Positions 62,334 to 64,000 of a stretch of 64,000 bases of DNA are shown piece after piece (positions within the stretch are counted from its first letter, which is position 1; each line of letters starts with the position of its first letter). Under the pieces are notes generated by a model. That model was not told the origin of the DNA. It saw only the letters and a program-made list of their open reading frames with translations, and did not search any database. A program made the translations under genes and the position numbers. Origin of the DNA: Paenibacillus sp. FSL H8-0548 (GTDB lineage Bacteria > Bacillota > Bacilli > Paenibacillales > Paenibacillaceae); the NCBI RefSeq assembly GCF_038630985.1, contig NZ_CP152049.1:3739501-3803500 (forward strand), in the 5' to 3' direction.

Positions 62334-62376
62334 AATAAGAAGAGCCTCTTTATTGGCAAAAGAGGCTCTTCTTATT
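62334..62376. terminator. Bidirectional terminator
   Basis: AATAAGAAGAGCCTCTTT pairs perfectly with AAAGAGGCTCTTCTTATT around TTGGC, between convergent genes. Confidence 0.86.
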
Positions 62377-62385
62377 TTCAACAAA

Positions 62386-63417
62386 TTAGGATTCAATATT
62401 CTGGTTATCACGAATTAAATCATATAAATTTAAAACAATCTTCAAAGCCTCTGCTCGAGTCGCATGATCTAATGATACGAATCGATTGTTGCCTCTGCCC
62501 TGGATTAGATGTTGATCTACTGCTGACGTCACGGCAGGTTTGGCCCATATCGGAATTTCATCAGCGTCTTCAAACGTCAGAGCTTGGCCTGCCCCTTCAG
62601 TGACACCAGCTGCCCGCACTGCCATCACAGCCATCTCCACTCTAGATATGTTGCTGCTAGGTCGGAAGGTTCCATCTGGGTATCCCTTTACGATGCCTCC
62701 AGCCACAGCAGCCGATATGGATGATTTGGCCCAATCCGGAATCTTCTGTTCATCTGCAAAACCAAGCTTATCACCTTCAGCTAAATTCAGCACCCGTGTC
62801 AGCATCGTTGTAAACTCAGCGCGATTCACAAGATTTTGCGGCTTAAAGCTTCCGTCTGGGAACCCATTAATCAATCCGAGTGATGCCCCCCTCAGAATAT
62901 CTTCCTTCGCCCAATGCTTTTCAATATCATGAAATGAAAGGTTGGCGTTTGGAGTGATTTTTATACTCAATCCGCTGGTTCCCGTTATCTTCGTCTCAGC
63001 AAGCTGACTATTAATTAGCTTGGCGTCTTTAAGTTCTAATCGGGATTCCCCTTCCATACGACTCTCAAAAGTAATGACAGCGAGCTTTACCGTTCCGTTA
63101 TCGCCAGTCGTATTGCGTCCAACCTTGGTATGGGCAAAAGTGAGAAGCCCGTTTGTAACGATAGGCGGAACCGAGAAGCCCGTGATCGGACTAGCGACGC
63201 TCTTCACATTAAACCGCTTAGGATCAAATTGTAAGTTCAATTCATATCCGTATACATCCTCAAGCTCCTTTCCAAAAACAGAAACTGCAATCGTTTGTCC
63301 TACTTTAGTGCCTTGACTATCCACCTGCAAATATAAAGAAGGCATCTCCTTAGCCCAAACGATTGTAGGCAAGCAGAGGATGAAACAAAAGCATACAAGA
63401 AGGAGCCTCCAATTCAT
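62386..63417 (-). CDS. Exported cohesin-like protein with three SLH domains
   Basis: 343 residues. A signal peptide (LLLVCFCFILCLPTIVWA) is followed by a cohesin-like beta-sandwich (about residues 25-155: SLYLQVDSQGTKVGQTIAVSVFG, YGYELNLQFDPKRFNVKSV, LLTFAHTKVG). Three S-layer homology repeats follow (SFHDIEKHWAKEDILRGASLGLINGFPDGSFKPQ; GFADEQKIPDWAKSSISAAVAGGIVKGYPDGTFRP; TFEDADEIPIWAKPAVTSAVDQHLIQG). SLH repeats bind pyruvylated cell-wall polymer, so this should display a cohesin on the cell surface. It lies 82 bp after a dockerin gene on the same strand. Confidence 0.9.
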   Translation of the reverse strand: MNWRLLLVCFCFILCLPTIVWAKEMPSLYLQVDSQGTKVGQTIAVSVFGKELEDVYGYELNLQFDPKRFNVKSVASPITGFSVPPIVTNGLLTFAHTKVGRNTTGDNGTVKLAVITFESRMEGESRLELKDAKLINSQLAETKITGTSGLSIKITPNANLSFHDIEKHWAKEDILRGASLGLINGFPDGSFKPQNLVNRAEFTTMLTRVLNLAEGDKLGFADEQKIPDWAKSSISAAVAGGIVKGYPDGTFRPSSNISRVEMAVMAVRAAGVTEGAGQALTFEDADEIPIWAKPAVTSAVDQHLIQGRGNNRFVSLDHATRAEALKIVLNLYDLIRDNQNIES

Positions 63418-63444
63418 ATAGATCTCACCCTTTCTGATAAAAAG

Positions 63445-63471
63445 AAGGGGAAATGATCGACCATTTCCCCT
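63445..63471 (-). terminator. Terminator between the dockerin and cohesin-SLH genes
   Basis: AAGGGGAAATG pairs with CATTTCCCCTT, followed by CTTTTTATC on the minus strand. It should reduce read-through between the two genes. Confidence 0.68.
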
Positions 63472-63499
63472 TGCATGAATCTTTTTTATTGCTTGCTGA

Positions 63500-64000
63500 T
63501 TACCAGTTTAAAATCATTTTTGAAAGCATCACAAGATCAACGATGTCAATTTGATTATCACCATTCAAATCGTACTTGCTGACGAGAGACCATCCAGCAT
63601 CCGTTGATTTCATACCATATGACTTAGCCATCACTGCCAAGTCTCCAACGCTTACACGTTGATCATCGTTAATATCGCCAGGTATTGATACAATAACCGA
63701 GCCTTGGAAGCTTTGAAGAGCTGCGGCCAAATCGCTAGTCGCTTGTGCGATTGTATCTTGCGTTACATTGGTGTATTGTGCGACCGCATTTGCTGCATTA
63801 ATCGCTGTTTGTAGAATTGCTTTCGTTCCGGCAGGATATTGGCCAATTAACTTGCCTTCTATTGCCGAATCATGTGCGGCCTGCGCTTGCGAGATTAGTG
63901 TATGAAGTACTGCTTTATCGAGTACATTAATTTGCAGTTGGTGAGTCTCACCAGTAAGTGTCGTTTCAACACCATTTCCATCAGCAACAATGACGTTAGA
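63500..64000 (-). CDS. Dockerin- and FIVAR-containing surface protein, C-terminal part
   Basis: The frame is open to the window edge, so only the last 166 residues are seen and the N-terminus is missing. Visible are a beta-rich end (VIVADGNGVETTLTGETHQLQINV) and a FIVAR-type helical module (LHTLISQAQAAHDSAIEG...YPAGTKAILQTAINAANAVAQ). A type I dockerin ends the protein with two F-hand calcium loops, GDINDDQRVSVGDLAVMAKSYG and YDLNGDNQIDIVDLVMLSKMIL. FIVAR plus dockerin is usual in large secreted glycan-active enzymes, but the catalytic part is outside. It is a candidate partner of the cohesin-SLH protein downstream. Confidence 0.88.
   Translation of the reverse strand, partial: SNVIVADGNGVETTLTGETHQLQINVLDKAVLHTLISQAQAAHDSAIEGKLIGQYPAGTKAILQTAINAANAVAQYTNVTQDTIAQATSDLAAALQSFQGSVIVSIPGDINDDQRVSVGDLAVMAKSYGMKSTDAGWSLVSKYDLNGDNQIDIVDLVMLSKMILNW

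Overview
The window looks like a chromosomal segment of a spore-forming, low-to-mid GC Firmicute of the Paenibacillaceae (Paenibacillus or a close relative). The reasons are strong AGGAGG-type ribosome binding sites, an mmg-type methylcitrate/fatty-acid operon behind a SigE-like promoter, a CD3324-family small regulator, a GH8 exo-oligoxylanase, SLH/cohesin/dockerin surface proteins, ABC-F and telA/xpaC genes, and many U-rich intrinsic terminators. I assign no species; this is inference from gene content.

Layout. 0-2.1 kb: a small hypothetical gene, a TetR regulator and the SDR dehydrogenase it probably controls (24-bp operator palindrome). 2.3-10.3 kb: a YjbR-like protein, a VTT membrane protein, then the complete zwf-tkt-tal-gndA pentose-phosphate operon with a divergent LysR regulator. 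10.3-17.8 kb: a divergent MarR/UvrA-like pair with an operator between them, the xpaC-VWA-telA operon and a PadR-like regulator. 18-24.5 kb: single genes (GH8 xylanase, Ycf48-like propeller, GNAT, TerB-like, YihY, alpha/beta hydrolase, small exported protein). 24.6-32.6 kb: a seven-gene mmg-like operon (acyl-CoA dehydrogenase, thiolase, 3-hydroxyacyl-CoA dehydrogenase, acyl-CoA dehydrogenase, prpB, mmgD, mmgE) linking beta-oxidation to the methylcitrate cycle. 32.6-33.5 kb: a gene-free repeat field with a tRNA-Ala-like fragment. 33.5-36 kb: a short ORF translationally linked to a GNAT gene, then an ABC-F ATPase.

36-43.4 kb is the most informative part. A moeA-nasB-nasC operon (molybdenum cofactor, nitrate reductase) diverges from the nitrate transporter nasA. 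Each side carries a TGTNA-N7-TNACA (GlnR/TnrA-type) box whose distal half supplies a TTGACA -35 element. Each side then has a leader RNA with two A..G hexaloop hairpins, the second overlapping an intrinsic terminator. This is the signature of ANTAR-protein antitermination. The promoters would read nitrogen status and the leaders would read nitrate.

43.4-64 kb: rpiA with a small membrane protein; an IS91-like element with an overlapping zinc-ribbon gene; a response regulator / hybrid kinase / Hpt-REC-GGDEF-REC phosphorelay operon; a CD3324 protein; a candidate ~115-nt small RNA; an NlpC/P60 hydrolase; a HAD phosphatase; an EamA transporter behind a purine-riboswitch-like leader wired as an ON switch; a YoaE-like molybdopterin oxidoreductase (a second likely user of the cofactor); an NAD(P)-binding protein; a GNAT; a D-2-hydroxyacid dehydrogenase; aroC with a divergent LysR; and a cohesin-SLH protein beside a dockerin protein cut by the window edge.

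Four copies of a two-hairpin ~95-bp dispersed element (about 2.2, 32.7, 52.05 and 57.25 kb) tie distant intergenic regions together. All coordinates and motif matches were read by eye. No alignment, HMM or folding program was run.
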